A DNA stretch of 64,000 bases from Neobacillus cucumis (GCF_016107705.1 NZ_JAEHGC010000001.1:930001-994000), one strand, 5' to 3'. Numbered from the stretch's first letter, positions 49,857-59,464 are shown. Made by a program: numbers and translations. Notes: generated by a model not told the origin, from the sequence alone.

Positions 49857-52471
49857 GTAATTCATTAACATTAGCCCATTCCTTTACTGTAGAAAACGAA
49901 TCATATCCCCAGAATCTTAACGATTTGGTGGAGTCTTCCAGTAAAGTTATAGCACCCCTGGGTCCTATAACCACGTTTGCTGCGCGTCACCCTTGGGAAG
50001 GAATGGAACGCGAATCATTTGAAGAAGTGGCACGCCGTTTAAAAGCTGTTATTGATGTAGATATTTTCCCAAACGAATCAGTATTATGGTCTGCTCGAAA
50101 TCGGGGAGAGATTCATCAAGAATTTTTGGAAATGGGGCTTCAAAAATGGCTGGATGCACAATCTTTAAACCTTCCCCGTGATATTGCAGAACGTTTCTGC
50201 CGGGCTGCCCTTTTGAAGAAGCAAATACCTTCCAAGCCATTGGAAGCATCTGAGCTAAAAAGATTGGGAAAAAAAATAGGCCATTTTAAATTCCAGATTA
50301 TCGAAAAACAAGCCGTTAAAACGTTTAGTCAGCGCTTGGAACTGCTGGGTGATGAAAGAATCTCGAAAGATCTCAATCGTCACATGATTAAGTGGTGTAA
50401 ATTGTTTCTGGATGAATCCCAAGCTGTCTGGTCTATGCCGAATCGGGAAGATGGTTTCTATAATGCGTGGCGGAGACTGATTAAGTATGATCCAGACCTA
50501 AAAGCTACCGTACGAGAGCAGCTGAATGACGGACCTGAAAAAGCCGAAGATGCTTTAATGAAGGCATTGTTGGAAATGGAAATCCCTTTTTCAGAGATAC
50601 AGGAATATCTAGAAGCTCATTTACTTGCCCTTCCCGGCTGGGCGGGTATGATGCTCTGGCGTTCGCAGCAGTCATCACGAGAAAATTTACTACTTCAGGA
50701 ATATTTGGCCGTTCGGATTTCCATGGAGTGTGCATTAATTAAACCTTACCTCCCCTTGCCTGAGCAAAAAATAGAAGATAAAGTCTTCTTAGAACCGTTA
50801 ATTGCTGCTTGGGTTCAGTGGGGTGAGATGCCGATCAGTTTATTGTCCCAATTGTCTTCTTCAGAACTCAAAGCCTACTTGACACTTGCCTATCGTTTTG
50901 ATCAGGTTATCCGCCAGCGCCTTTGGTTAGAAGCATGGGAAAAAACCTACGAAGAAAAATTAATGAAGATGATTACATCGAAACAACTGGCTTCAGAAAA
51001 AAAAGCAAAGCCTATATTGGCACAATTTGCATTTTGCATTGATGTGCGTTCTGAACCTTTTCGCCGAAAGCTGGAACAGGAGGGTCCATTTGAAACATTA
51101 GGAGCCGCCGGTTTTTTCGGATTGCCGATTGAAACGGCAAATCTGGGCAGTGAACACAGCCATAACTCCTTACCGGTTATGTTCAAACCGCAATTTAAAG
51201 TAAAGGAAACTTCATCAGAGGTGGATTTAGAGCATTATCAACAACGGAATCATGCTGCCCATTCACTAGGCACTGCGTTTAAGACAATGAAGCATAACCT
51301 GCCTTCAAGTCTGTTGCTGCCAGAAATCAGCGGTCCCTGGCTGGGGCTGCAAACGTTGGCAAGGAGCTTTATTCCAAGAAGCGCCGGATCTGCATTCCGA
51401 AAAATTCGAAAAACTTGGCTGCGTAAACCTTCCACTCAACTCTCATTGGAACGCGAACATACTTTGGAAGCAGAGCTGCCGGTTGGGTTTACTGATGAGG
51501 AGAAAGTGTACTATGTTCGCCAAGCTTTGAAAATGTTGGGGCTTACCAGCTATTTCGCTCCATTAGTGGTCATTTGCGGACATGGCAGTCACAGTACAAA
51601 CAATCCATTTTCCTCGTCACTCGACTGCGGGGCATGTGGCGGCGCATCAAGTGGAATCAATGCCCGGGTGCTTGCGTCCATGTGTAATCTTCCAAGTGTT
51701 AGGCAATCTCTTGCTATGGAGGGAATTTCGATTCCGGAAGATACCGTTTTTGCTGCAGCCGAACATATTACAACCCTTGATGAACTAAAATGGCTTTATG
51801 TTCCGGATCTAACAAATTCAGCCAAAGAAGCATTTGATCAAATCGAGGCCATATTGTTAAAAGTTAGTGAAAAAGCTAATGCTGAACGTATACCACAATT
51901 ACCAAATATAAACTTGAATTGCAAAAATCCAAAGGCCGAGGCTGAACGCTTTGCAGAAGATTGGAGTGAAGTACGTCCTGAGTGGGGATTAGCGCGCAAT
52001 GCAGCCTTTATTATAGGAGAACGAAACCTTACCCGGGACTGCAATCTGAATGGGAGAGCGTTTTTACAAAATTATAAATGGCAGAATGATAAAAACGGTG
52101 ATCTGCTTACTGCTATTATTGATGGTCCAGGTACAGTTTGCCAATGGATTAACTTACAGTATTATGCATCTACTGTTGCCCCACATTATTATGGCAGCGG
52201 AAATAAAGCAACCCAAACTGTAACAGCTGGTATAGGCGTTATGCAAGGGAATGCCAGTGACTTATTATCCGGACTTCCTTGGCAGTCTGTGATGCAATCG
52301 GATCTAGAGGTCTATCATGCTCCATTAAGACTGCTGATGGTCATTCAAGCGCCAAGAGAGTATGTGCAGAGGGCACTTAACCAAAATCAGGCATTTCATC
52401 AAAAAGTTAAAAATGGATGGATTCGGCTTGCGTCCATTGATCCGGAAGGAAACTGGAAGAACTGGTCTTAA
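49853..52471 (+). CDS. dabA: DabA (YbcC, DUF2309), zinc subunit of the DIC pump
   Basis: Cytoplasmic, membrane-associated protein of 872 aa, distantly like beta-carbonic anhydrase. It binds zinc and hydrates CO2 at the membrane with DabB, trapping inorganic carbon. Zinc and active-site residues seen: C395 and D397 in FCIDVRSEPFRR, H577 in ICGHGSHSTNN and C592 in LDCGACGG. The 2- and 15-residue spacings equal those of characterised DabA. GTG start after AAGGAGGG. Second gene of dabBA. Confidence 0.94.
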   Translation: MSNSLTLAHSFTVENESYPQNLNDLVESSSKVIAPLGPITTFAARHPWEGMERESFEEVARRLKAVIDVDIFPNESVLWSARNRGEIHQEFLEMGLQKWLDAQSLNLPRDIAERFCRAALLKKQIPSKPLEASELKRLGKKIGHFKFQIIEKQAVKTFSQRLELLGDERISKDLNRHMIKWCKLFLDESQAVWSMPNREDGFYNAWRRLIKYDPDLKATVREQLNDGPEKAEDALMKALLEMEIPFSEIQEYLEAHLLALPGWAGMMLWRSQQSSRENLLLQEYLAVRISMECALIKPYLPLPEQKIEDKVFLEPLIAAWVQWGEMPISLLSQLSSSELKAYLTLAYRFDQVIRQRLWLEAWEKTYEEKLMKMITSKQLASEKKAKPILAQFAFCIDVRSEPFRRKLEQEGPFETLGAAGFFGLPIETANLGSEHSHNSLPVMFKPQFKVKETSSEVDLEHYQQRNHAAHSLGTAFKTMKHNLPSSLLLPEISGPWLGLQTLARSFIPRSAGSAFRKIRKTWLRKPSTQLSLEREHTLEAELPVGFTDEEKVYYVRQALKMLGLTSYFAPLVVICGHGSHSTNNPFSSSLDCGACGGASSGINARVLASMCNLPSVRQSLAMEGISIPEDTVFAAAEHITTLDELKWLYVPDLTNSAKEAFDQIEAILLKVSEKANAERIPQLPNINLNCKNPKAEAERFAEDWSEVRPEWGLARNAAFIIGERNLTRDCNLNGRAFLQNYKWQNDKNGDLLTAIIDGPGTVCQWINLQYYASTVAPHYYGSGNKATQTVTAGIGVMQGNASDLLSGLPWQSVMQSDLEVYHAPLRLLMVIQAPREYVQRALNQNQAFHQKVKNGWIRLASIDPEGNWKNWS

Positions 52472-52550
52472 TGCTTTCCCCCAGTAAAAAAAGCCATATA
52501 TTCGTTCGTAATTTAAGTAATTTTGATAGAGAGAAGGAACAGGAATCATT

Positions 52551-52916
52551 ATGGATAAATCAAAAGGAACTATTGAAGCCGAAATAAGTAAAGCTTTAAC
52601 TCATTGGGAGAAAAATTATCTGGGACGCGGTTCAGTATCCGTTAAATCAGATATCTTACGAGATATGATTATCGTAATTTTACATGGCATATTATCCCCC
52701 GCTGAATATTCCCTGTGTCAGGACAAAGAGGGATTATTATCCGTGAAAAAGACTCGAAACAGTTTAGTTGAATCAGGCATAGAAGAATTAAAAGATATTA
52801 TTTTCACGATAACTGGTGAAGAAGTTGTTAGTTTTTACACTGATATCAGTACGCGTACCGGAGAACGCGTCATGTTTTTTAAGCTTTCGAGTAATTTGGA
52901 GAACAAATTATCTTAA
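52551..52916 (+). CDS. ybcI: DUF2294 protein YbcI
   Basis: 121-aa soluble protein with the DUF2294 pattern ALTHWEKNYLGRGSVSVKSDILRD near the start and the ending IDEELKDII-like helix, FYTDISTRTGERVMFFKLS. B. subtilis carries a ybcI homologue in its ybcC (dabA) locus, so the link with DIC uptake is conserved. Role unknown. Follows dabA by about 80 nt with AGAGAAGGAACAGG upstream. Confidence 0.82.
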   Translation: MDKSKGTIEAEISKALTHWEKNYLGRGSVSVKSDILRDMIIVILHGILSPAEYSLCQDKEGLLSVKKTRNSLVESGIEELKDIIFTITGEEVVSFYTDISTRTGERVMFFKLSSNLENKLS

Positions 52917-52939
52917 GAGAGGATAATGAGGTGAATGCA

Positions 52940-53425
52940 ATGGGTACAGATAAGAAAAAAAAGTTGTTTTTTGTCATTGGATTGAACTATAAAATCGAAC
53001 ATATCCTAAATGAGAATTCCAATATGAATCCTGAGAATTTCCTGATTTTGCAAAGCTATCAACAAGTTATTTCCCCCTTTGGTGATTTAATGAGGGACAT
53101 CATTATGGCTGTTTATCAAAAAAATGTAGACGAAATCATTGTCGCAGCAGCTGTAGAAGAGAACAAACCGAACTTAGAGGCAATCTTTAAAAAGATATAC
53201 GAAAAAAAAGAATTACAGAAAAAAATTGAAACATTTGATTATCTTTTTAAACATTGCAGACCTGAGTTTCCAAGGGGAACAATAAAGGAATGGCTCGAGG
53301 GCAGCGGTACATTACATGAAAATATAAATACCACTGTCAACATCATTCGAAACCATCCTTTGATTCCTTCGGATGTAAAGGTTAGGGAATTAATAATTGA
53401 TAAGGCCAAACTTGCTGTCTTTTAA
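52940..53425 (+). CDS. ybcF: Beta-carbonic-anhydrase-like protein without zinc ligands (YbcF-like)
   Basis: 161 aa, homologous over its length to the beta-carbonic anhydrase at 55061-55633: FGDLMRDIIMAVYQKNVDEIIV matches [22 protein letters not shown], and IKEWLEGSG...VNIIRNHPLIP matches FEEWLHGFD...[11 protein letters not shown]. Yet CMDTR is replaced by GLNYK (14-18) and HHDC by AVEE, so both cysteines, the histidine and the Asp-Arg dyad are gone. It cannot be a normal carbonic anhydrase; a regulatory or scaffold role in the Dab system is inferred. ATG 52940 follows GAGGTG. Confidence 0.85.
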   Translation: MGTDKKKKLFFVIGLNYKIEHILNENSNMNPENFLILQSYQQVISPFGDLMRDIIMAVYQKNVDEIIVAAAVEENKPNLEAIFKKIYEKKELQKKIETFDYLFKHCRPEFPRGTIKEWLEGSGTLHENINTTVNIIRNHPLIPSDVKVRELIIDKAKLAVF

Positions 53426-53438
53426 ACTTCAATCTTAA

Positions 53439-53470
53439 ATGGGGTAGTGAAACGCATTACCCCCTTCTTT
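53439..53470 (+). terminator. Terminator of the dab operon
   Basis: GGGGTA-gtgaaacgcat-TACCCC followed by CTTCTTT, shortly after the last gene. Confidence 0.7.
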
Positions 53471-53647
53471 AACTAACCACAATATTTTCTCTCCACAAAG
53501 ATAAATTTAATTCTTTTTTAAATTTGGGTTCATTTTTTAGAAATGAATGCTGTATAATTATCATAAAATTAAGGAAACAGATTTTTAATTGTGTAAAAGG
53601 GATAAAATAATGATTAAGTAAAAATATTCTCATAGGAGGTGAACAAT

Positions 53648-53905
53648 TTGAAATTAGTTGATGAACTATACGAAATGTATCGGAATAAATTGACTGGTGA
53701 TGAAGAAGATATTGATATGCTGGCATTCGCTTTTCTTGAGGAAATGTCCCATGAAGATTTACTCGCATTAATCCAAGATATGGATAAACAAGAGCTTTAT
53801 GATTTGATGGGGTTATATTTAATCGAAAGTTTAAAGGGTAAATTTGCTCAAGAAGAATATGGACAGCACCGGACACATACCTTTTATCCTCGTAATATAC
53901 ATTAA
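53648..53905 (+). CDS. DUF6154-type small acidic protein
   Basis: 85-aa acidic helical protein (MKLVDELYEMYRNKLTGDEEDIDMLAFAFLEE...LYDLMGLYLIESLKGK), of a Bacillus-restricted family that I recall as DUF6154; function unknown. TTG 53648 is chosen because AGGAGGTG ends 6 nt before it; an in-frame GTG at 53639 lies inside that site. Own terminator follows. Confidence 0.75.
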   Translation: MKLVDELYEMYRNKLTGDEEDIDMLAFAFLEEMSHEDLLALIQDMDKQELYDLMGLYLIESLKGKFAQEEYGQHRTHTFYPRNIH

Positions 53906-53921
53906 TTTTACATATAGACTA

Positions 53922-53957
53922 AGGAGAAATTGCCTTTGGGCAATTTCCTTTTTTTTG
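53922..53957 (+). terminator. Terminator after the 53648 gene
   Basis: GGAAATTGCC-like stem: GGAGAAATTGCC-tttg-GGCAATTTCC followed by T8. Confidence 0.88.
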
Positions 53958-54010
53958 TACAAAAAAAGGTTGATGGCATGCTACAATAGTGGTGGAAAGG
54001 GGGAAAAAAG

Positions 54011-54178
54011 ATGTATACAGTTTTCGTAGTATGTATTGTAATTGTAATCGTTGTTTTACTGCTTGCAGTTCTTACCACATCTAAAGCCTACTCATATAAA
54101 CATACCGTTGATCCATTGGAAAATAATCCTTATGCAGAGAAAGAAAACAAGGATGAAGAGGAACAAAATAAGCCATAA
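54011..54178 (+). CDS. ytzI: Small membrane protein YtzI
   Basis: 55-aa protein with one N-terminal transmembrane helix (residues about 3-21, V/I/L rich), then TTSKAYSYKHTVDPLENNPY and an acidic tail. Matches B. subtilis YtzI. Role unknown. AAAGGGGGAAAAAAG precedes the ATG. Convergent with luxS across a terminator. Confidence 0.8.
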   Translation: MYTVFVVCIVIVIVVLLLAVLTTSKAYSYKHTVDPLENNPYAEKENKDEEEQNKP

Positions 54179-54183
54179 AAAAA

Positions 54184-54213
54184 TTCCTATTCGATTGAAT
54201 AGGAGTTTTTTTA
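54184..54213. terminator. Terminator between ytzI and luxS
   Basis: TCCTATTC-gatt-GAATAGGA followed by GTTTTTTT; A-run on the other side makes it usable by luxS too. Confidence 0.85.
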
Positions 54214-54684
54214 CTATGCAAATACTTGCTTTAAATCCTCTTTGCTGATTTTAAGCCATTCACGCATTAACTCTTTAGCGGCTTCTAAATTGTGAAGCTT
54301 TGCCTGTCCACACTGTCTTTCAGTTGCAGCTGGAACTTCTGTTGCTTCAAGTGAAATTTTCATTGTATCTTCAATAAGATCAATAACTTTATCTACTGTT
54401 GGTTCTCCATTAACAACAAGGTAATAGCCTGTTTGACAACCCATAGGCGATATATCAATAATGCTGAAATCATACTTTTCAGCAGCCTCACGAATATTAT
54501 GTGCCAGTAGGTGCTCAAGAGAATGAATGGCATCTGGTTTCATGGCCGCTTTATTTGGCTGGCAAAATCGAATATCAAATTTATTAACAACACCGTCGCT
54601 GCCTACCTTTTGGACACCACAGTGGCGGACATACGGGGCTTTAACAGCATTATGATCTAAATCAAAGCTTTCAACTGAAGGCAT
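54214..54684 (-). CDS. luxS: S-ribosylhomocysteine lyase
   Basis: Splits S-ribosylhomocysteine into homocysteine and DPD, the autoinducer-2 precursor, in the activated methyl cycle. 156 aa. Metal ligands are the two histidines of [13 protein letters not shown] and the cysteine of [30 protein letters not shown] is typical. Monocistronic. Functionally tied to MetK in this window through SAM recycling. Confidence 0.97.
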   Translation of the reverse strand: MPSVESFDLDHNAVKAPYVRHCGVQKVGSDGVVNKFDIRFCQPNKAAMKPDAIHSLEHLLAHNIREAAEKYDFSIIDISPMGCQTGYYLVVNGEPTVDKVIDLIEDTMKISLEATEVPAATERQCGQAKLHNLEAAKELMREWLKISKEDLKQVFA

Positions 54685-54825
54685 TCATATCACTCCTCTA
54701 CATATTTCTTCCCTATCATACTATAAAATCCGAGTTTTTACATCTACTTAGTTCAAATTAACAATTTAGACGTTACTTTAAAATTATGGTATGTTGTAGA
54801 TACTGATTCTCTAGAGGTGAACTGC

Positions 54826-55080
54826 ATGTTTAAAAAAACATTTATCGGGTTGATTCGTTTCTACCAAGTGGTGATCTCACCTTTAAAATCGCCGACCTGC
54901 CGTTTTTATCCCACCTGCTCCCATTATGGCTTGGAGGCCATTCAGCGCTTTGGAGCACTAAAGGGCGGCTGGTTAACAATCAAACGGATTTTAAAATGTC
55001 ATCCTTTTCACCCAGGAGGTCTCGATCCTGTTCCTGAAAAAAAGAACGAGGTAAAGGATATTAGTCCTCGTATCCGTTGA
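54826..55080 (+). CDS. yidD: Membrane protein insertion efficiency factor YidD (YtjA)
   Basis: 84-aa YidD-family protein: [39 protein letters not shown] and [12 protein letters not shown] with conserved cysteines. Assists YidC-dependent insertion in E. coli. ATG 54826 after GAGGTGAACTGC. Its last 20 bases overlap tail-to-tail with the carbonic anhydrase gene. Confidence 0.92.
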   Translation: MFKKTFIGLIRFYQVVISPLKSPTCRFYPTCSHYGLEAIQRFGALKGGWLTIKRILKCHPFHPGGLDPVPEKKNEVKDISPRIR

Positions 55081-55633
55081 CAATCAAATCAAGCTTTCCT
55101 GTCTTTGGATCAATAACAAGGCCGTGAACCGGTACGCCTTCTGGCATTAGCGGGTGATACTTAATGGTATTGACACTGTGGACAACACTCTCTTGGACGT
55201 TATCAAACCCATGCAGCCACTCTTCAAAATCAACCCCTGCATATTTTAATGTCTCAAGTTTTTCTTCTGAAATCCCCCGCTTTTTCATGCTTTCAATTAC
55301 CGGGCCTGCTTTTAGTCCACTCATGCCGCAATCATGGTGGGCAATGACCATTACTTCATCTGCTTGTAATTCAAAAACTGCAATCAGAATACTGCGCATA
55401 ATACTACCAAACGGATGGGAAACAATCGCACCAGCATTTTTGACAAGTTTGATGTCCCCATTATTCAAATTCAGCGCTTTTGGCAATAACTCCAATAATC
55501 TGGTGTCCATACAGGTAAGGACCACCATTTTCTTTTTTGGGAATTTGGTCGTTTCATATTTTTCATATTCCCGATTTTCCACAAATTGCTTATTAAATTC
55601 CAAAATATCATGTAACATTTTCTTTCCTGTCAT
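55061..55633 (-). CDS. ytiB: Beta-carbonic anhydrase YtiB
   Basis: Reversibly hydrates CO2. 190 aa from ATG 55633 (AAAGGT 8 nt upstream). Zinc ligands C41, H99 and C102 and the D43-R45 dyad are in VLTCMDTR and [10 protein letters not shown]. It is thus a complete enzyme, unlike the YbcF-like paralogue 2 kb away. Monocistronic, convergent with yidD; syntenic with B. subtilis ytiB. Confidence 0.93.
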   Translation of the reverse strand: MTGKKMLHDILEFNKQFVENREYEKYETTKFPKKKMVVLTCMDTRLLELLPKALNLNNGDIKLVKNAGAIVSHPFGSIMRSILIAVFELQADEVMVIAHHDCGMSGLKAGPVIESMKKRGISEEKLETLKYAGVDFEEWLHGFDNVQESVVHSVNTIKYHPLMPEGVPVHGLVIDPKTGKLDLIVNGYED

Positions 55634-55797
55634 AGCCATCTACCTTTCGTTTCGTATTTCCTTTTCTCTATCTTATATAAATTCTGCTTCCGGCAGTAAA
55701 CTTTTTGCTTGCAAATAAGGTTATTTTTTTGTAAGATACATAAGGAAATCGGAATCGTTCCGTATTATACATGCAATTTTTAAAAAATTTTCTCATT

Positions 55798-55820
55798 TAA
55801 ATCGTAATTAATCCGATTTA
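55798..55820. promoter_or_regulatory. Zur-like operator before the zinc-binding lipoprotein gene
   Basis: TAAATCGTAAT-t-AATCCGATTTA lies 22 nt before the start codon. It matches the Bacillus Zur box core TCGTAATNATTACGA at all but two positions of the right half. Expected effect: repression when zinc is plentiful. Confidence 0.7.
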
Positions 55821-55842
55821 TTATTTTATTAAAGGAGTTTTT

Positions 55843-56781
55843 ATGAAAAAAATTATTCTTTTTCTTTCGATCCTAGTTCCTTTAAGTTTGCTATTGGCAG
55901 GATGTACATCCAATAATAACCAAGTGCAAAAAAAGAAAGGGCAATTAACCATATATACAACAGTATTCCCACTTCAGTATTTTACTGAACAAATTGGCGG
56001 AAAATATGTAAATGTAAAAACCATTTATCCCCCTGGAGCGGATGAACATACCTTTGAACCATCGCAAAAGGATATGATGAACCTTGCAGATTCAGACCTA
56101 TTTTTCTATATTGGTTTAGGTCTTGAAGGCTTTGTAGAAAAGGCAAAGACCACCTTACAGGACGAGAATGTTACATTAGTTGCAGCTGCTGATCAGCTTC
56201 AACTTCCAAAAGATCAGCATACTGATGAAGCGGATGAAGATGGCCATCAACATGGCGATATAAACCCCCATGTATGGCTTGACCCTATATACTCTAAAGA
56301 AATGGCTGGAGTTATTAAAAATTCATTAATAAAAAATATGCCGCAGCATAAAACATTATTTAATGAAAATTACCAAAGGCTTGCAAAGCAATTGGATAAT
56401 CTAAATACAAGGTATCAAGAAACGATAAAAAATGCACCACATAAAGAAATAATCGTTACCCATGCTGCATTTGGCTATTGGGAAACTCGTTATGGAATTA
56501 AGCAAATTAGTATTTCCGGTTTATCGACAACGAATGAACCTACACAGAAAGAATTAGAAAAAATCATTTCATTGGCCGACCGTGAAGGATTACACTATAT
56601 TCTTTTTGAACAAAATGTTCATTCCAAATTAGGAGAGATTGTCAAAAATGAAATTGGTGCAAAGGCACTTCCCATTCACAATTTGGCCATTTTAACCGAA
56701 GATAATATAAAAAATAAAGAAACCTATTTTACTTTAATGAATAAAAATTTAGCGACGCTAAAAACTGCTTTATCTAAATAA
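55843..56781 (+). CDS. znuA: Zinc ABC transporter substrate-binding lipoprotein (ZnuA/AdcA type)
   Basis: Cluster A-I metal-binding protein, 312 aa. Lipobox LLLAGC-TS anchors it to the membrane. Metal ligands: His in ADEHTFEPS, His in NPHVWLDP, His in VTHAAFGYW and the acidic residue in ILFEQNVHSK. The His/Asp-rich loop HTDEADEDGHQHGD points to zinc rather than manganese. No permease or ATPase gene adjoins, so it is an orphan using ZnuBC from elsewhere. A Zur-like box lies upstream. Confidence 0.88.
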   Translation: MKKIILFLSILVPLSLLLAGCTSNNNQVQKKKGQLTIYTTVFPLQYFTEQIGGKYVNVKTIYPPGADEHTFEPSQKDMMNLADSDLFFYIGLGLEGFVEKAKTTLQDENVTLVAAADQLQLPKDQHTDEADEDGHQHGDINPHVWLDPIYSKEMAGVIKNSLIKNMPQHKTLFNENYQRLAKQLDNLNTRYQETIKNAPHKEIIVTHAAFGYWETRYGIKQISISGLSTTNEPTQKELEKIISLADREGLHYILFEQNVHSKLGEIVKNEIGAKALPIHNLAILTEDNIKNKETYFTLMNKNLATLKTALSK

Positions 56782-56863
56782 AATTCCTTTTACTCCCACG
56801 GATGGCACAATACCAAACATCAAAAGCTATAGCTGTATTACGAAATTAAAAGGAGTGATACAA

Positions 56864-57022
56864 ATGGCACAAGATGTTTTATGTGAAGTCAATAACTGTA
56901 CTTATTGGGCAAAAGGAAATAAATGCAGCGCTGAACAAATATATGTTGTAAGTCATAAAGGGAAAACAGCAGATAATATTCAAGAAACAGATTGTAAAAC
57001 CTTTGAACCTGAGGGAATATAA
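56864..57022 (+). CDS. DUF1540 small cysteine protein
   Basis: 52-aa protein with four cysteines (C7, C12, C21, C44) in the DUF1540 pattern VxCEVNNCTYWAKGNKC...TDCKTF, probably a small metal-binding knuckle. Role unknown; often linked to sporulation in Firmicutes. AAAGGAGTGATACAA precedes the ATG. Terminator directly after. Confidence 0.85.
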   Translation: MAQDVLCEVNNCTYWAKGNKCSAEQIYVVSHKGKTADNIQETDCKTFEPEGI

Positions 57023-57026
57023 CGAA

Positions 57027-57062
57027 GAGAACCAGGCATTTGAGATCTGCCTGGTTCTTTTT
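57027..57062. terminator. Terminator between DUF1540 gene and menE
   Basis: GAACCAGGCA-tttgagatc-TGCCTGGTTC followed by TTTTTAA; ends the men operon on the opposite strand as well. Confidence 0.88.
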
Positions 57063-57067
57063 AATTA

Positions 57068-58546
57068 CTAATGTTCTCCTTTAAGCTTTCTTCTTAACAG
57101 CTTGTTGGAAGCATTTCTTGGGAGCTCTTCAACAAACTTAAAATCTTTTGGCACTTTGTATTTGGCTAAACGCTCCATACAAAATCGTTCAAGTTCATTT
57201 TCGGAAACAGCGATTCCCGCCTTTTTCACAATAAAAGCAATAGGCACCTGACCCCATCGTTCGTCCTCTTGTCCTGTTACCCCTGCATCCATAACAAATG
57301 GATGGGATAGAAGAACCGATTCAATTTCAGCTGGGTAAACATTTTCTCCCCCTGAGATAATCAAATCTGAACGGCGATCTAAAACATATAAAAAGCCTTC
57401 ATCATCTAAATATCCGATGTCCCCCGTCGAAAACCAGCCATCCTTCGTCCTGTCTAACATGGCTCCTGGGCGGTTTAAATAACCTGGAGTAACATTAGGG
57501 CCTTTAACGAAAATTTCTCCTGTTTCGCCTTCCTGAGCTCTTCGACCATCATCCAGCATAATCTGAACTTGTGAAGGAAAAAGCGGCTTTCCCGCAGAAC
57601 CTAATTTTGAAATACTATACTCCGGTGACAAGGTTACAATTTGCGAGGAGGTTTCTGTCATTCCATATGTCTGAAATACAGGGACATTTTTTGCCACACA
57701 GGCTTGAAGTAATGGCAATGGTGCGGGCCCTCCGCCAAGCAGCATACAGCGGAATGATTCCGGCAGCCGCCTATCTCCCAGAAAATCAACAATTCTTGTT
57801 AACATAGTTCCTACAATAGACATAATGGTAACCCGCTTACTATGAAAATCCTCCACTATTTTTTCAACATCAAAGCTCTCATGAAGAACGATTGGCATAC
57901 CATATATAACACTGCGCATGAGGATGGAATAACCACTGATATGAAAAAGAGGGACCGAACAAAGCCAGCAATCCGAATCGATAAATCCAAGATTAAGCGC
58001 GGACCCAACTGAGCTCCACCAGTGATTTCCATATGTCTGCATAACTCCTTTTGGTTTGCCTGTTGTCCCGGAGGTGTACATGATCGTACAAACATCTCCA
58101 AGATTAATTTCCTCTTGTATATCGGGAGTTTCCATTGGGAGGCTGTCCAATTGTTCTTTTATAAGGGTTGGAAGTGTTGGAAGTATATCTCTTATTTCAA
58201 GTTCTTTATCAGCAAAGTTTTTTTCCGTTATCAAAAAGGTCGCCTGGGAGTCTTTTAGCTGCCAAATGATTTCAGACGAGGTTAAACGGTTATTGAGAAT
58301 AACTGCCCTAACTCCGAGAAGTTGAAGTGCAAATAATACCACAATCGTATCTAGGTGGTTTTTTAATAAAACCCCCACATATTGCCCCCTTCCAACCCCT
58401 TGACTTTGAAGTTTGCCTGCGGTTTTAACTGTTTGTTCGTAAAGTTCATGAAAAGTTAATTGCCTGGTATTAAAATAAACCGCTACGCGGTCAGGTGTTA
58501 AATATGCTCTATTCTTTAAAAAATTAGGCATTATATCATTTTGCAT
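57068..58546 (-). CDS. menE: o-Succinylbenzoate-CoA ligase
   Basis: ATP-dependent ligase of the ANL family activating OSB in menaquinone synthesis. P-loop IMYTSGTTGKPKGVMQT, then FQTYGMTETSSQ, WFSTGDIGYLDDEG and DRRSDLIISGGENVYPAEIE, with the catalytic Lys in RNASNKLLRRKL. 492 aa from ATG 58546. It is the last gene of the operon; menC, which follows menE in B. subtilis, is not here. Confidence 0.95.
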   Translation of the reverse strand: MQNDIMPNFLKNRAYLTPDRVAVYFNTRQLTFHELYEQTVKTAGKLQSQGVGRGQYVGVLLKNHLDTIVVLFALQLLGVRAVILNNRLTSSEIIWQLKDSQATFLITEKNFADKELEIRDILPTLPTLIKEQLDSLPMETPDIQEEINLGDVCTIMYTSGTTGKPKGVMQTYGNHWWSSVGSALNLGFIDSDCWLCSVPLFHISGYSILMRSVIYGMPIVLHESFDVEKIVEDFHSKRVTIMSIVGTMLTRIVDFLGDRRLPESFRCMLLGGGPAPLPLLQACVAKNVPVFQTYGMTETSSQIVTLSPEYSISKLGSAGKPLFPSQVQIMLDDGRRAQEGETGEIFVKGPNVTPGYLNRPGAMLDRTKDGWFSTGDIGYLDDEGFLYVLDRRSDLIISGGENVYPAEIESVLLSHPFVMDAGVTGQEDERWGQVPIAFIVKKAGIAVSENELERFCMERLAKYKVPKDFKFVEELPRNASNKLLRRKLKGEH

Positions 58547-58631
58547 CGTAGTCACCAACTTTTAAATTTCCGCTTTGTATTAAAACAGCTTGATGGAGGC
58601 CATCAAGCTGAATTGAAATTTGTTTTTGAAA

Positions 58632-59450
58632 TCAAGGGAAACGAGGGAATTGACCGAAGTCAGGCTTACGCTTTTCTTTAAATGAATCGCGGCCTTCTTT
58701 CGCTTCATCCGTTGTATAGTATAGTAAAGTGGCATCTCCGGCAAATTGCTGAAGTCCAGCTAATCCATCGGTATCCGCATTCATGGCAGCTTTTATGAAG
58801 CGAAGAGCTGTTGGGCTCTTTTCTAACATTTCTTCACACCATTTAATGGTTTCTTCTTCTACCTGCTCAAGTGGGACAACAGTATTAACAAGACCCATGT
58901 CAAGTGCTTCCTGCGCATTATATTGACGGCATAAATACCAAATTTCACGGGCTTTTTTATGTCCAATAATTCTAGCAAGATAGCCTGAGCCATATCCGGC
59001 ATCAAAGCTTCCTACTTTCGGTCCTGTTTGGCCGAAAACAGCATTGTCTGCTGCGATTGTTAAATCACAGACAACATGTAAGACATGTCCTCCGCCAATT
59101 GCATACCCTTTTACCATTGCGATAACTGGTTTCGGAATAACACGAATTAGACGTTGAAGATCAAGCACATTTAAACGAGGAATTTGGTCCTCTCCAACAT
59201 AGCCTCCATGTCCACGGACACTTTGGTCTCCCCCGGAACAAAACGCCTTATCACCTGCACCTGTTAAAACGATAACACCTACATTTGAGTCATCACGTGC
59301 ATAAGCAAAAGCATCAATTAATTCCATTACGGTCTTTGGTGTAAAAGCATTATGTACATGCGGGCGGTTAATGGTAATTTTCGCAATCCCATTATAGGTT
59401 TCATAAATAATTTCATCGTACTTGCGACCTGCAACCCATTCAACTGTCAT
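58632..59450 (-). CDS. menB: 1,4-Dihydroxy-2-naphthoyl-CoA synthase
   Basis: Crotonase-fold enzyme that closes the naphthoquinone ring from OSB-CoA. 272 aa. [21 protein letters not shown] and [20 protein letters not shown] are signature segments, and the C-terminal [16 protein letters not shown] is typical. AAAGGAGGATC precedes the ATG. Confidence 0.97.
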   Translation of the reverse strand: MTVEWVAGRKYDEIIYETYNGIAKITINRPHVHNAFTPKTVMELIDAFAYARDDSNVGVIVLTGAGDKAFCSGGDQSVRGHGGYVGEDQIPRLNVLDLQRLIRVIPKPVIAMVKGYAIGGGHVLHVVCDLTIAADNAVFGQTGPKVGSFDAGYGSGYLARIIGHKKAREIWYLCRQYNAQEALDMGLVNTVVPLEQVEEETIKWCEEMLEKSPTALRFIKAAMNADTDGLAGLQQFAGDATLLYYTTDEAKEGRDSFKEKRKPDFGQFPRFP

Positions 59451-59464
59451 AAGTTGATCCTCCT

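Noticed and set aside
53469..53876. Long minus-strand frame opposite the 53648 gene
   Set aside because: It lacks a ribosome binding site, its product is unlike any family, and the plus-strand gene has an ideal site and terminator.
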